Below are positions 26,919 to 34,478 of a DNA stretch of 41,583 bases, in pieces (within the stretch, counting starts at the first letter, position 1; every line of letters starts with the position of its first letter). The DNA is from Anaerolineaceae bacterium (GTDB taxonomy: Bacteria; Chloroflexota; Anaerolineae; Anaerolineales; Anaerolineaceae), in NCBI GenBank assembly GCA_016936755.1, contig JAFGXF010000025.1:1-41583 (forward strand), read 5' to 3'. Position numbers and translations under genes: made by a program. Below the pieces are notes generated by a model. The model did not search any database. It was not told the DNA's origin and saw nothing but the letters and a program-made list of their open reading frames with translations.

Positions 26919-27566
26919 ATGCAACGCATCGAAAAATCTGGATTTCAATACCCCAATCTGATCGTTAATTCCATATTATTTACTTTTGAGGATGTTCTTG
27001 GATTGAATGGACTCAATACAGCATTGAAATTTGCCGGCTTATCTGAGTTGGTTAATAATTACCCGGATTCCAATCTGGAATTCGGAGCTGATTTTGCAGA
27101 TATTTCCTCCTTATTTCAATCCATCGAGGAAATCTATGGTATCCGGGGAAGCCATGCGTTATTGACAAGGGCAGGGAGAAGAATATTGGTTTCGTATCGT
27201 GATAAGTTCGCACCCTTGATGACTTTCTATAACCTCGAATTGAAGCCGCTCAGTCATGAAGAACGAATCAAACATGGACTCGACTACATCATCAAAATGC
27301 TCACACAAACCGGCAATCAGGAGGTCTCCTCTTTCGATACAAAGGATGCAATCATCTATCAGATCACGAATTGTTCCATCTGCTTTGGCCGGCCGAAAGT
27401 CGATCATGCCGTATGCCATATGACAGCAGGAATAATTCAGGAGGCACTTAACTGGGTCTCCGAAGGCAAGGAATACCAAGTGCTTGAAACTGCGTGCATG
27501 GCAAAAGGCGATCCTTATTGTGAGTTCCGCATCTCCAAAGAATCGGTCATTTCATCCAAGGCATAA
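26919..27566 (+). CDS. V4R (4-vinyl reductase) domain protein
   Basis: The 215-residue protein has a helical N-terminal region (about 1-145) that resembles heme-NO-binding or V4R-associated folds, and a C-terminal V4R domain at about 148-206. Cysteines at 152, 155, 166, 193 and 201 (CSIC, VCHM, TACMAKGDPYC) match the conserved cysteine set of the domain, which is proposed to bind metal. V4R domains bind small hydrophobic or tetrapyrrole-like molecules and often regulate. The ATG lacks a clear ribosome binding site, so translation may depend on the upstream gene. Its stop shares one base with the next ATG. Confidence 0.75.
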   Translation: MQRIEKSGFQYPNLIVNSILFTFEDVLGLNGLNTALKFAGLSELVNNYPDSNLEFGADFADISSLFQSIEEIYGIRGSHALLTRAGRRILVSYRDKFAPLMTFYNLELKPLSHEERIKHGLDYIIKMLTQTGNQEVSSFDTKDAIIYQITNCSICFGRPKVDHAVCHMTAGIIQEALNWVSEGKEYQVLETACMAKGDPYCEFRISKESVISSKA

Positions 27567-28291
27567 TGCTATTGAACATTACTATTGTGATACCTACATA
27601 TAATGAAGCAGAGAACCTGCCGATACTGGTGCAGGCTTTTTTTTCACTGCCAATTAAGAAGCTAAAACTGTTAATCGTGGATGACAACAGTCCAGATGGT
27701 ACCGGGGCAATCGCTGATCAACTTCAAAAAAAACATACCGGTCTTATGCAGGTGTTGCATCGACCTGGGAAAATGGGTTTGGGTACGGCTTATGTGACCG
27801 GATTCCAGATGGCGATCAAGGATGGCGCTGATGTTGTCGGTCAAATGGATGCGGATTTTTCACACCCTCCCGAAAAACTGGTCGAGCTGGCAGCGGCGTT
27901 GAATGAATGCGATGTGGCTGTCGGTTCGCGCTATATCGCCGGCGGTAGTGTTGATAAAAACTGGCCAATATGGCGGAAGATGCTGTCCGCATTTGCCAAT
28001 TGGTATGCGCGTTCCATACTTGGCATGAGGTTGAATGATGTCACGGGCGGGTTTCGTCTTTATCACAAGCGTGTCATTCAGACACTACCATTTCCGCGTA
28101 TCCGCTCCAGTGGTTATGTGTTCCAGGTGGAAACAGCTTACTTGATAACCCTGCTGGGGTTTAAGTTCAAGGAGGTTCCCATTTATTTCACCGAACGTCG
28201 GTTGGGAAAATCCAAGATGTCCTTCCGAATCCAGGTTGAAGCTGCCTTGCGGGTATGGCAATTGCTCTGGAATTATCGTGACCTTCGTTGA
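27566..28291 (+). CDS. Polyprenol-phosphate mannosyltransferase (DPM1-like GT2)
   Basis: The 241-residue glycosyltransferase family 2 protein begins IVIPTYNEAENLPIL and has VDDNSPDGTG at 38-47, the metal-binding DAD at 95-97 (MDADFSHP), GSRYIAGGSV, and RIRSSGYVFQVE, as in dolichol-phosphate mannose synthases. It should transfer a sugar, probably mannose from GDP-mannose, onto polyprenyl phosphate at the inner face of the membrane. It has no C-terminal transmembrane pair, so it is the short soluble form. The TAATG overlap with the V4R gene indicates translational coupling. A bidirectional terminator follows. Confidence 0.88.
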   Translation: MLLNITIVIPTYNEAENLPILVQAFFSLPIKKLKLLIVDDNSPDGTGAIADQLQKKHTGLMQVLHRPGKMGLGTAYVTGFQMAIKDGADVVGQMDADFSHPPEKLVELAAALNECDVAVGSRYIAGGSVDKNWPIWRKMLSAFANWYARSILGMRLNDVTGGFRLYHKRVIQTLPFPRIRSSGYVFQVETAYLITLLGFKFKEVPIYFTERRLGKSKMSFRIQVEAALRVWQLLWNYRDLR

Positions 28292-28293
28292 AT

Positions 28294-28327
28294 GATAAAA
28301 GCTCTGGCACTCGCCAGGGCTTTTATC
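28294..28327. terminator. Bidirectional terminator between convergent genes
   Basis: A 15-bp stem with one G-U pair (28294-28308 with 28313-28327) has a 4-nt loop, ACTC. The AAAA and TTTT ends of the stem give a T tract in each direction. It serves the mannosyltransferase operon on plus and the OsmC gene on minus, whose stop codon it touches. Confidence 0.85.
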
Positions 28328-28746
28328 TAATCCACTTCTTTTATTGAGATTTTGTGTTCGATTGGAAATGATTTTATCAGCATTTGTTGAGCACTGCAGT
28401 ACTTTGTCTCAGACAATTCCACTGCCTGCTCGACCGAGGCTGGATCGATATTTCTACCCTGAATAATATATTCAATCGTTGCATGCGTGAACACCTTGGG
28501 ATGCATATCACTTTGCTCTGCGTGAACGGTCACATCGAAGGATAGTATCTCAAGTCTCTTTTTCATCAAGATGGACATCACATCCATGGCAGTACAGCCA
28601 ATCAGTCCGAGCAATATCAGTTCCATTGGTCTGAAACCATCATTATCGCCACCAAATTGAGGTTGGCTTCCGAGAGGTAGACTGAAGCCGCTGTTGGCAG
28701 TTCCGTCAAAGGATAGTCTTTGCTTCCAGGTCACTTTTGCATCCAT
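28327..28746 (-). CDS. OsmC-family thiol peroxidase-like protein
   Basis: The 139-residue protein is of the OsmC/Ohr superfamily, which reduces organic hydroperoxides with paired cysteines. Cys51 in LIGCTAMDV and Cys117 in TKYCSAQQ correspond to the peroxidatic and resolving cysteines. The sequence is closer to the general OsmC/YhfA branch than to Ohr. The ATG at 28746 is chosen because GGAG lies about 6 nt upstream. It sits downstream of the sigma operon on the same strand, 56 nt after the zinc-ribbon gene, and could be co-transcribed; a redox theme shared with the zinc-binding anti-sigma factor is possible. Confidence 0.88.
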   Translation of the reverse strand: MDAKVTWKQRLSFDGTANSGFSLPLGSQPQFGGDNDGFRPMELILLGLIGCTAMDVMSILMKKRLEILSFDVTVHAEQSDMHPKVFTHATIEYIIQGRNIDPASVEQAVELSETKYCSAQQMLIKSFPIEHKISIKEVD

Positions 28747-28802
28747 TGTTATCTCCAATATACATCAAGATTATTCCATCCGAACCGGATGATGATTGAT
28801 CA

Positions 28803-29012
28803 TCAGGTAAACCCCCCACCTGATTGGATGAACCCACATTCCGGGCAGGTCAAATTCAGGCAGCCATCATATTCGAGATGGCCTCGCTGACAGTGTGGGC
28901 ATATTTGTTCAGACTTAACCGGGTCGCTTGCGTCAGGCCGGGCGATCTGCTTTCCTGATTGTTCCTTTACGATTTCGTTATCCGTGTCAGATTTGGTTGT
29001 TTTATCGGTCAT
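28803..29012 (-). CDS. Small zinc-ribbon protein
   Basis: The 69-residue protein has an acidic and charged N-terminal half and a C-terminal zinc ribbon with CPHC at 38-41 and CPEC at 56-59. It starts 11 nt inside the end of the anti-sigma factor gene, with GGAAG upstream, so it is translated from the sigma operon. It may bind nucleic acid or a protein, but its role is unknown. Confidence 0.7.
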   Translation of the reverse strand: MTDKTTKSDTDNEIVKEQSGKQIARPDASDPVKSEQICPHCQRGHLEYDGCLNLTCPECGFIQSGGGFT

Positions 29013-29280
29013 TGGCTTCCGGTTTATCGGGCTGAATCAAAAAACCCTCCAGATCCAGCCGTTTATAAAGGCGCTCCTTGACATCGGAGGGCGTTTTCTG
29101 TGAGTCACTACTGGATTGATACAATTCGATGGTTTTTCGGGTTGTATCCACCACTATCCTGCACTTTTCGCATTCTGCCATATGCCGTTCCAGCTCAGCA
29201 CATAATTCAGGGCTTAGTTCACCATCCAGGTAATCGGATAGCTCGGGCAGGTAATGAGAGCATTCATGTTCGTGACTCAT
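29002..29280 (-). CDS. Soluble zinc-binding anti-sigma factor
   Basis: The 92-residue protein has the ZAS/zf-HC2 motif: His33, Cys37 and Cys40 in HMAECEKC, with further Cys at 7 and 27 as candidate ligands. There is no transmembrane helix, so it resembles soluble redox-responsive RsrA/ChrR-type anti-sigma factors rather than membrane-anchored ones. Its ATG overlaps the stop of the sigma factor gene by 4 nt, and coupled translation would keep the two proteins in balance. By analogy it should hold the adjacent sigma factor inactive until a signal releases it. Confidence 0.82.
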   Translation of the reverse strand: MSHEHECSHYLPELSDYLDGELSPELCAELERHMAECEKCRIVVDTTRKTIELYQSSSDSQKTPSDVKERLYKRLDLEGFLIQPDKPEANDR

Positions 29281-29861
29281 GATATATTCTCCTTGCCGGG
29301 TTCGCGGAAGTAACGATTCAGGTATTCTCTTAACTTTAATCGCGCCCGCAATAAACGGATTTTCACTGTTCCTTCGGTGATACCCAGTGCATCAGCGGTT
29401 TCTTTTACAGAAAGGTGCTCCGTGTCGCGTAACAAAAATACGCCACGCAAGGTTTCGGGCAATCGCAGGATTGCATCAGATAGATGATGATTCATTTCCA
29501 TACTCATTAATGACTCTTCAGGCAATGGATCCCATGAGGCCACCTCACGTGGTGTGAGATCATCATCTTCATGATCATCATCCAATGAGTAGCCTTCCGG
29601 CTTGTGCTTTCTTAACAACATAAAGGCTTCATTCATGGCAATTCGGTAGATCCAGGTTGACAGACTGGAGTTACCCTTAAAACCTTCGATGTTTCTGAAC
29701 ACCTTGATGAAGGTTTCCTGTAAAACATCTTCTGCATCCTGTTCGTTTCCAGTCATCCTCAGGGCCATCCGGTACAATTTATCTGTGTAGGCTTCCACAA
29801 GTGCGGCATATTCCCTGCGGTCATGCTGGATCAGCCTGCCAACGTTTATTTCCGGTTGCAT
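29277..29861 (-). CDS. ECF-type RNA polymerase sigma factor
   Basis: The 194-residue protein has sigma region 2 at about 18-87, with EQDAEDVLQETFIKVFRNI and STWIYRIAMNEAFMLLR, and region 4 at about 125-180, with SVKETADALGITEGTVKIRLLRARLKLREYL split across its helix-turn-helix. It lacks regions 1.1 and 3, as in the extracytoplasmic-function class. The ATG at 29861 has AAGGAAAG 5 nt upstream; an in-frame ATG at 29951 would extend the protein with unlikely hydrophobic residues. It leads an operon with its anti-sigma factor and a zinc-ribbon protein. Palindromes upstream suggest extra control. Confidence 0.92.
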   Translation of the reverse strand: MQPEINVGRLIQHDRREYAALVEAYTDKLYRMALRMTGNEQDAEDVLQETFIKVFRNIEGFKGNSSLSTWIYRIAMNEAFMLLRKHKPEGYSLDDDHEDDDLTPREVASWDPLPEESLMSMEMNHHLSDAILRLPETLRGVFLLRDTEHLSVKETADALGITEGTVKIRLLRARLKLREYLNRYFREPGKENIS

Positions 29862-29895
29862 TAATACTTTCCTTATTAGATGTATAGAATTATCC

Positions 29896-29922
29896 CTGGT
29901 TACACCAGAGATCAAGCTTGAT
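29896..29922. promoter_or_regulatory. Two palindromes upstream of the sigma factor gene
   Basis: CTGGT-TAC-ACCAG (29896-29908) and the perfect 12-mer ATCAAGCTTGAT (29911-29922) lie 35-61 nt upstream of the sigma ATG. On the minus strand the first contains TGTAACC, somewhat like the -35 of ECF promoters, but a matching -10 is not certain. Confidence 0.35.
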
Positions 29923-30078
29923 GGTGAGATGATTATAATCCAGGCTGTCAAATGCTTTGACGGCCACAGTGCCTGGCTATTCAGGTTTCAACAGGTGGCG
30001 CTCATCGAAATGGACTGTAATATATACTTGTATATGATAATAACTGACAGGCTGGATGCAAAACCTGCTATGAACTGT

Positions 30079-30084
30079 TACAAT
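30079..30084 (+). promoter_or_regulatory. Extended -10 box of the DegV gene
   Basis: TGT-TACAAT is an extended -10 element 35 nt upstream of the DegV ATG at 30120. Confidence 0.4.
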
Positions 30085-30119
30085 TATTGATAAACCTATT
30101 GAACCAGGTAAAGAAGATC

Positions 30120-30956
30120 ATGACCATTCGCATTGTTGCCGACTCCACCTGTGATCTCCCCGAATTTCTGGCGCAAAAGTATGGAATTGCAGTTATTCCG
30201 ACATGCATTAATATCGGTAATAAAACCTATCTTGATGGCATAGACATGACTCGTGAACAGTTTTATGAGGGATTACCCTCTTTTCCGTCCATCGCCAGAA
30301 CATCAGCTCCGGGTCCTGATGCTTTTATCCGCACCTATGAGAGACTGGTTGGGGAAGGCGCCAGCCAGATCATTTCGATCCACCCGCCTGCCAATCTCAG
30401 TAATTTGTTTAATGTGGCGCAATTAGCCGCAGACGCCATTCGCAAAGTCAGAGTCGTCCCGCTTGATCTTGGGCAGGTGACACTTGGGTCGGGTCTGCTG
30501 GCGGTTATGGCCGCCAGGGCAGCTGAAGCCGGGGATACATTGGATGCCATTGTAAAAAGGCTTATTAGCCGGGCATCCAAGACATACACCTTCGCTGCGA
30601 TGGAAACGCTTGACTACCTCAAACGCAGCGGCCGCATCCCGGGTCTGGTTGCCAATATTGGCAGTCTGTTGAATATCAAGCCGGTGGTCACACTCACCAA
30701 TGGTGCCATCTCCATTACCAAGGTGCGCACCACTCGCTCAGCTACTGAACACCTGATCTGTATGATAAAAAATCTGGGTCCTCTTGAGGAACTCTCCATC
30801 GTTCACGCCCATGCACGGGCAAGAGCAGAGGGCTTGTTGAAATTATTGGAGGAGGCTTTACCAAGAGGGAAAGAGACCTTATTGGTTGAAGCCACACCTA
30901 TTCTTGGAGTGCATGTTGGTTTGGGTGCAGTGGGTGTCGTAGCTGTGAAGAAATAG
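30120..30956 (+). CDS. DegV-family fatty-acid-binding protein
   Basis: The 278-residue cytosolic protein is of the DegV family (FakB type), which binds a fatty acid so that a FakA kinase can phosphorylate it. It opens with MTIRIVADSTCDLPEFL, has the TSAPGPDAF motif near residues 61-69 that contacts the carboxylate, and a later SGRIPGLVANIG segment. No FakA is in the window, so the lipid-uptake role is inferred from the family. The ATG at 30120 follows a short AAAGAAG; an in-frame ATG at 30087 would lie just after the -10 box. Confidence 0.88.
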   Translation: MTIRIVADSTCDLPEFLAQKYGIAVIPTCINIGNKTYLDGIDMTREQFYEGLPSFPSIARTSAPGPDAFIRTYERLVGEGASQIISIHPPANLSNLFNVAQLAADAIRKVRVVPLDLGQVTLGSGLLAVMAARAAEAGDTLDAIVKRLISRASKTYTFAAMETLDYLKRSGRIPGLVANIGSLLNIKPVVTLTNGAISITKVRTTRSATEHLICMIKNLGPLEELSIVHAHARARAEGLLKLLEEALPRGKETLLVEATPILGVHVGLGAVGVVAVKK

Positions 30957-31000
30957 TGTACAGGGTTCATCAATTGAAACCTGTAATTAAAAAACGGATA

Positions 31001-32104
31001 TTATTCGGTAACGATTGGTTTGCCTCTCGATTTTATCAACAAATACAGGAATAACATGGCAAGCCCAAGTGCGAATACAATACCTGATTGAATAAGCAGG
31101 GCATCCCTGAATGATGCAACGATCTCCATAAAGATAGAGCGGATTGTTTTCAATAATCCGGGAGCAAGCCCAACCGTGTCTATGGAATCAAGAAGCAGGC
31201 TGTTTAGAATTTGTGATGCTAAAAGTGCAGACAAGGCTGTCAGAGCCCCGGTCACAGTCAGTGGAATACCCCACCAAATGAATAACGATTTAAAATTGCG
31301 CACAACCAGCAGGCTGATGATCAAAAGAAAGACAAGGGGAATGCCCGGGCTGATCAAAGCTGCCAGGCGTAATATTCGTATGGTTTTTTGAGCGACCACC
31401 AGGCTATCACCCACATGACCTGATGGTGGTTTGATCAGCTCAGAAGTGTCATCCGGCAGATTATCTGCTGTGGCTTTTAGCATACCGCGAATGGCACTTT
31501 CACCAAATATCATCACAGACTCGTCAGGCCGGCAAAGCTGGATCCTGCTGAGGTTCGCATTTTCCAATGCTGATTTCGTGAGATTCAACAAGTCCCCGGT
31601 TGTGCAGGGCTCCAGTGAATTTAATAATGAGCGGAACGCCTGGTAACCATCTTCACCTCCCAGCCTGGATTTTAATTCCAGCAGTGAAATGTTCAACATT
31701 AATGGTTGCCCTGGATGATTCAGGAAGGTGAAGAATTGATCAATGACGGATTCCAGTTCGGTTTTTAGCCAGGTCTCATCGATCACATATGAAAAAACGG
31801 TGGACCATTCCGATGCATCCACATTGGCAAGATAGGCGGGCGTGGTTTTCTGTTGTTCTTCCGTGCAACTGGTTGGATTTTGCAGACATGTGTTGTGGCT
31901 GAGTTGAAATACCAGCTGTTCACCCAGCAAGTCAGTGAGGTGATCATATATGCCAGCGCGGTTAATGGATTGCTTGTAGATTTCTGAATCGAATGCTTGA
32001 TTAAAAATGTTGTATACGACCAGGGCCGTCATTGCCGTGATTACGAAAAGTACTGTGAATAAAATTGCAAAAACCCTGGCAACCGGATTGGTTTTATGCT
32101 GCAT
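31001..32104 (-). CDS. Membrane protein with a large external loop, unknown function
   Basis: The 367-residue protein has one N-terminal transmembrane helix (about residues 10-32), an external region of about 200 residues, and three helices at the C-terminus (about 241-265, 273-296 and 335-360). No family motif is recognised. Two external cysteines close together (TCLQNPTSC) may form a disulfide. It has a good AGGAG ribosome binding site and starts 18 nt after tsaD, so it probably belongs to the M24 peptidase - tsaD operon. Its function is unknown. Confidence 0.75.
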   Translation of the reverse strand: MQHKTNPVARVFAILFTVLFVITAMTALVVYNIFNQAFDSEIYKQSINRAGIYDHLTDLLGEQLVFQLSHNTCLQNPTSCTEEQQKTTPAYLANVDASEWSTVFSYVIDETWLKTELESVIDQFFTFLNHPGQPLMLNISLLELKSRLGGEDGYQAFRSLLNSLEPCTTGDLLNLTKSALENANLSRIQLCRPDESVMIFGESAIRGMLKATADNLPDDTSELIKPPSGHVGDSLVVAQKTIRILRLAALISPGIPLVFLLIISLLVVRNFKSLFIWWGIPLTVTGALTALSALLASQILNSLLLDSIDTVGLAPGLLKTIRSIFMEIVASFRDALLIQSGIVFALGLAMLFLYLLIKSRGKPIVTE

Positions 32105-32122
32105 ATGGACTCCTGATACCGA

Positions 32123-33157
32123 TTAGGATAACGGCCAATTGGGCATTGCATCGAAATCAATATTGTCATGGTGCCCCATCACGTGGCGGAAATATCCGGC
32201 AGCGGCAACCATTGAGGCATTATCCGTACATAAATTCACTTCCGGGATGTGAACAGTGTAGTGTTTTTGATTGATAAATGCCTGGCGTAACGCCTGATTG
32301 GCTGAGACACCTCCGGCCACGATGATTTCTTTTACATGGTATGTTTCAGCTGCTTGCATGCTTTTTTCAAAAAGGGTTTCCACCACCGCTGCCTGGAAGC
32401 TGGCCGCCATATCCGCCACGGGCAGTTCATGTCCTTCTTCCTGATATTTCCTGACCTCGCGTAACACAGCAGTTTTCAGACCACTGAAGGAAAAGTCCCA
32501 TTTATTATCAGGACGGGCACGTGGGAAATTGAATCTCTGTGGGTCGCCATTTTTCGCGGCTTCCTGAATGGAAGGTCCACCCGGGTATGGCAAACCGAGC
32601 AATCGGGCTACTTTATCAAAAGCTTCCCCGGCCGCATCGTCAAGTGTCCCACCCAGCCTCTGGTAGTTGAGATGATCGCTCATCAGGATCAATTCGCTGT
32701 GACCCCCTGAAACCAGCAACGCCAGCAGGGGAAAACGCGGCTCGCGCGGCAGTTCCCCACCAGCCGGTACCAACCAGGCTGAATATATGTGCGACTCAAG
32801 GTGATTGATCCCGATGAGGGGTAACCCCGAGGCGAGTGCCATGCCTTTTGCCATATTAATACCGACCACCAGGGACCCAGCCAGACCAGGTCCGCGTGTC
32901 ACAGCGATTGCATCCAGATTGACCGGTTTTAAGTTGGCTTTTTCCAGCGCTTCCTGCACAACTGCATAGATCGTTTTGATATGCTGGCGGGAAGCCACTT
33001 CAGGAAAAACACCCCCATAACGGGCGTGCAGGTCGATCTGGCTGGCTACCACGTTGGATATTAACAACCTGCCATTTTCCACCACTGCCGCAGCGGTTTC
33101 ATCGCAGGATGTTTCTATTCCCAGGATGCGTGCATCTGGCAGGTTGTGTTTTACCAT
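32123..33157 (-). CDS. tsaD: tRNA N6-adenosine threonylcarbamoyltransferase
   Basis: The 344-residue protein is TsaD/Kae1/YgjD, which transfers threonylcarbamoyl from the TsaC product to A37 of ANN-decoding tRNAs. It has the ASKHA-fold opening ILGIETSCDETAAAVV, the metal ligands His119 and His123 in NHLESH, the GGHSEL segment, and AGGVSANQALR near the C-terminus. Length is normal. Its ATG shares one base with the stop of the M24 peptidase gene (TAATG), so translation is coupled. TsaC is encoded at 11090-11734; TsaB and TsaE lie elsewhere. Confidence 0.96.
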   Translation of the reverse strand: MVKHNLPDARILGIETSCDETAAAVVENGRLLISNVVASQIDLHARYGGVFPEVASRQHIKTIYAVVQEALEKANLKPVNLDAIAVTRGPGLAGSLVVGINMAKGMALASGLPLIGINHLESHIYSAWLVPAGGELPREPRFPLLALLVSGGHSELILMSDHLNYQRLGGTLDDAAGEAFDKVARLLGLPYPGGPSIQEAAKNGDPQRFNFPRARPDNKWDFSFSGLKTAVLREVRKYQEEGHELPVADMAASFQAAVVETLFEKSMQAAETYHVKEIIVAGGVSANQALRQAFINQKHYTVHIPEVNLCTDNASMVAAAGYFRHVMGHHDNIDFDAMPNWPLS

Positions 33158-34389
33158 TACTTACCTTTGACCTTTAACACCAGGTCGAATGGGTAATCAG
33201 CCAGGCATTCGACCCTGCCGTCAGGGGTAATACTGTAGCTGTCTTCTATACGCACCCCCAAACCCTTGTCAGGATAGTAAAGACCAGGTTCGATAGTGAA
33301 AGTGGACCCTTTGACCAGTTTATCCTTTGACATGACACCCATGAAAGGTTTCTCATGGATGTTCAGCCCGATGCCGTGTCCCAGCGAATGGTTGTAGCCG
33401 ATGACTGTATTGGGATCTGATTCGATGGTCGGGTGTCCCTGTGCAGCAAATAGTTCACATGCGCGATGCTGGTATCGGGATCCATACGAATTTACTTTCA
33501 ACTCACTGACAACCGTGTCGTATACATGCTTCACATCTTGATACAGCCGTTGAGCTTCATCCGGTGCATAACCCAGACACCAGGTGCGGGTGAAATCATA
33601 GAAGTACCCACCAAGCTGCTCGCATGGGAAAATATCGAAAATGATGGTTTTACCCAGTGACAATTCATCGTTTGGCGTTCCGGCAGAGTGGGGAATACCG
33701 GCATCCCGCCCGATGGAAAATATGGTACCTTCGGGGTTTTCCACGCCAGCCTCAGCCAGCCATAGGTTGATCCTGCTCTTAACTTCACCTATGGTTAATG
33801 GGGCGCCATTCCGTTTTACCAGGCGTCCCTTCTTGGCCTTGTGGGAGGTCAGGAATTCAGCTGTGCGTCCTACCACACGGGTTGTGATTACACCCATTGC
33901 GCGGATGCGCGCCAATTCAGTACTATCCTTGGTCAGCATGGCAGTTGGCAGGAGGATCTGCTTGACATCCCCGATGAATTCAATGCCCGGCATTGTCTTG
34001 CGCATGCTTTTTATAAATTCATACGTTAAACCAGCATCGACTTTACCGTACAACATGATCCGGCCTTTTGTTAATCCGAGATCAGCGAACATCCTTTTAT
34101 ATTGGATCGTGCGTGCTTTTAGCTGGTCACCCTTGGTTTGTTTGAGTAACTCCATGAAATTGTACCGGTTGTATCCGATGGTTCTCAACCCGGTTGCAGC
34201 TGCCTCTTCCCGTTCCATGGGGGAATGAAACAACACCGGTTTTTTACCGGCTATCTTGATCAGATCTGCGGCAGATATATGATGGCCTCCGGTGAAATAA
34301 TACATAAAGGGATTGTGATCAGCCGGGCCAATAACCAGTATGGCTGATAGATCGTTTTCACGCATCAGGCGATCGATGTCCTTTTTCAT
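33157..34389 (-). CDS. M24 (Xaa-Pro) aminopeptidase-like protein
   Basis: The 410-residue protein has a creatinase-type N-terminal domain and a pita-bread M24 catalytic domain. The five metal ligands are all visible: Asp252 and Asp265 (FDIFP and YDFTRTW), His338 (GHGIGL), Glu367 (TIEPGLY) and Glu382 (RIEDSY), so it should be an active di-metal peptidase. Proline-specific aminopeptidase activity is the usual assignment but is not proven. The ATG has CGGAG upstream. It heads an operon with tsaD and a membrane protein. The N-terminal His-rich loop GGHHIS is typical of the family. Confidence 0.9.
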   Translation of the reverse strand: MKKDIDRLMRENDLSAILVIGPADHNPFMYYFTGGHHISAADLIKIAGKKPVLFHSPMEREEAAATGLRTIGYNRYNFMELLKQTKGDQLKARTIQYKRMFADLGLTKGRIMLYGKVDAGLTYEFIKSMRKTMPGIEFIGDVKQILLPTAMLTKDSTELARIRAMGVITTRVVGRTAEFLTSHKAKKGRLVKRNGAPLTIGEVKSRINLWLAEAGVENPEGTIFSIGRDAGIPHSAGTPNDELSLGKTIIFDIFPCEQLGGYFYDFTRTWCLGYAPDEAQRLYQDVKHVYDTVVSELKVNSYGSRYQHRACELFAAQGHPTIESDPNTVIGYNHSLGHGIGLNIHEKPFMGVMSKDKLVKGSTFTIEPGLYYPDKGLGVRIEDSYSITPDGRVECLADYPFDLVLKVKGK

Positions 34390-34478
34390 GACACACTCCG
34401 TTTAACTGTTGATACCGTTATTATGATACAGAAGTGGCAACCATGCAACACCCCGATGATTGATGGAAAAATTCGGGA

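Noticed and set aside
30957-31000. Possible terminator after DegV (ACAGGGTTCA / TGAAACCTGT)
   Set aside because: The stem has a mismatch and is followed by an A-rich rather than T-rich stretch on the plus strand, and no T tract follows on minus.
33641-34228. Plus-strand open frame opposite the M24 peptidase
   Set aside because: It is antisense to a complete metallopeptidase with all five ligands and shows no ribosome binding site or recognisable motif.
34390-34478. Possible tRNA-Sec gene next to selA
   Set aside because: The 89-nt spacer shows no cloverleaf, no T-loop GTTCRA sequence and no CCA-like end.
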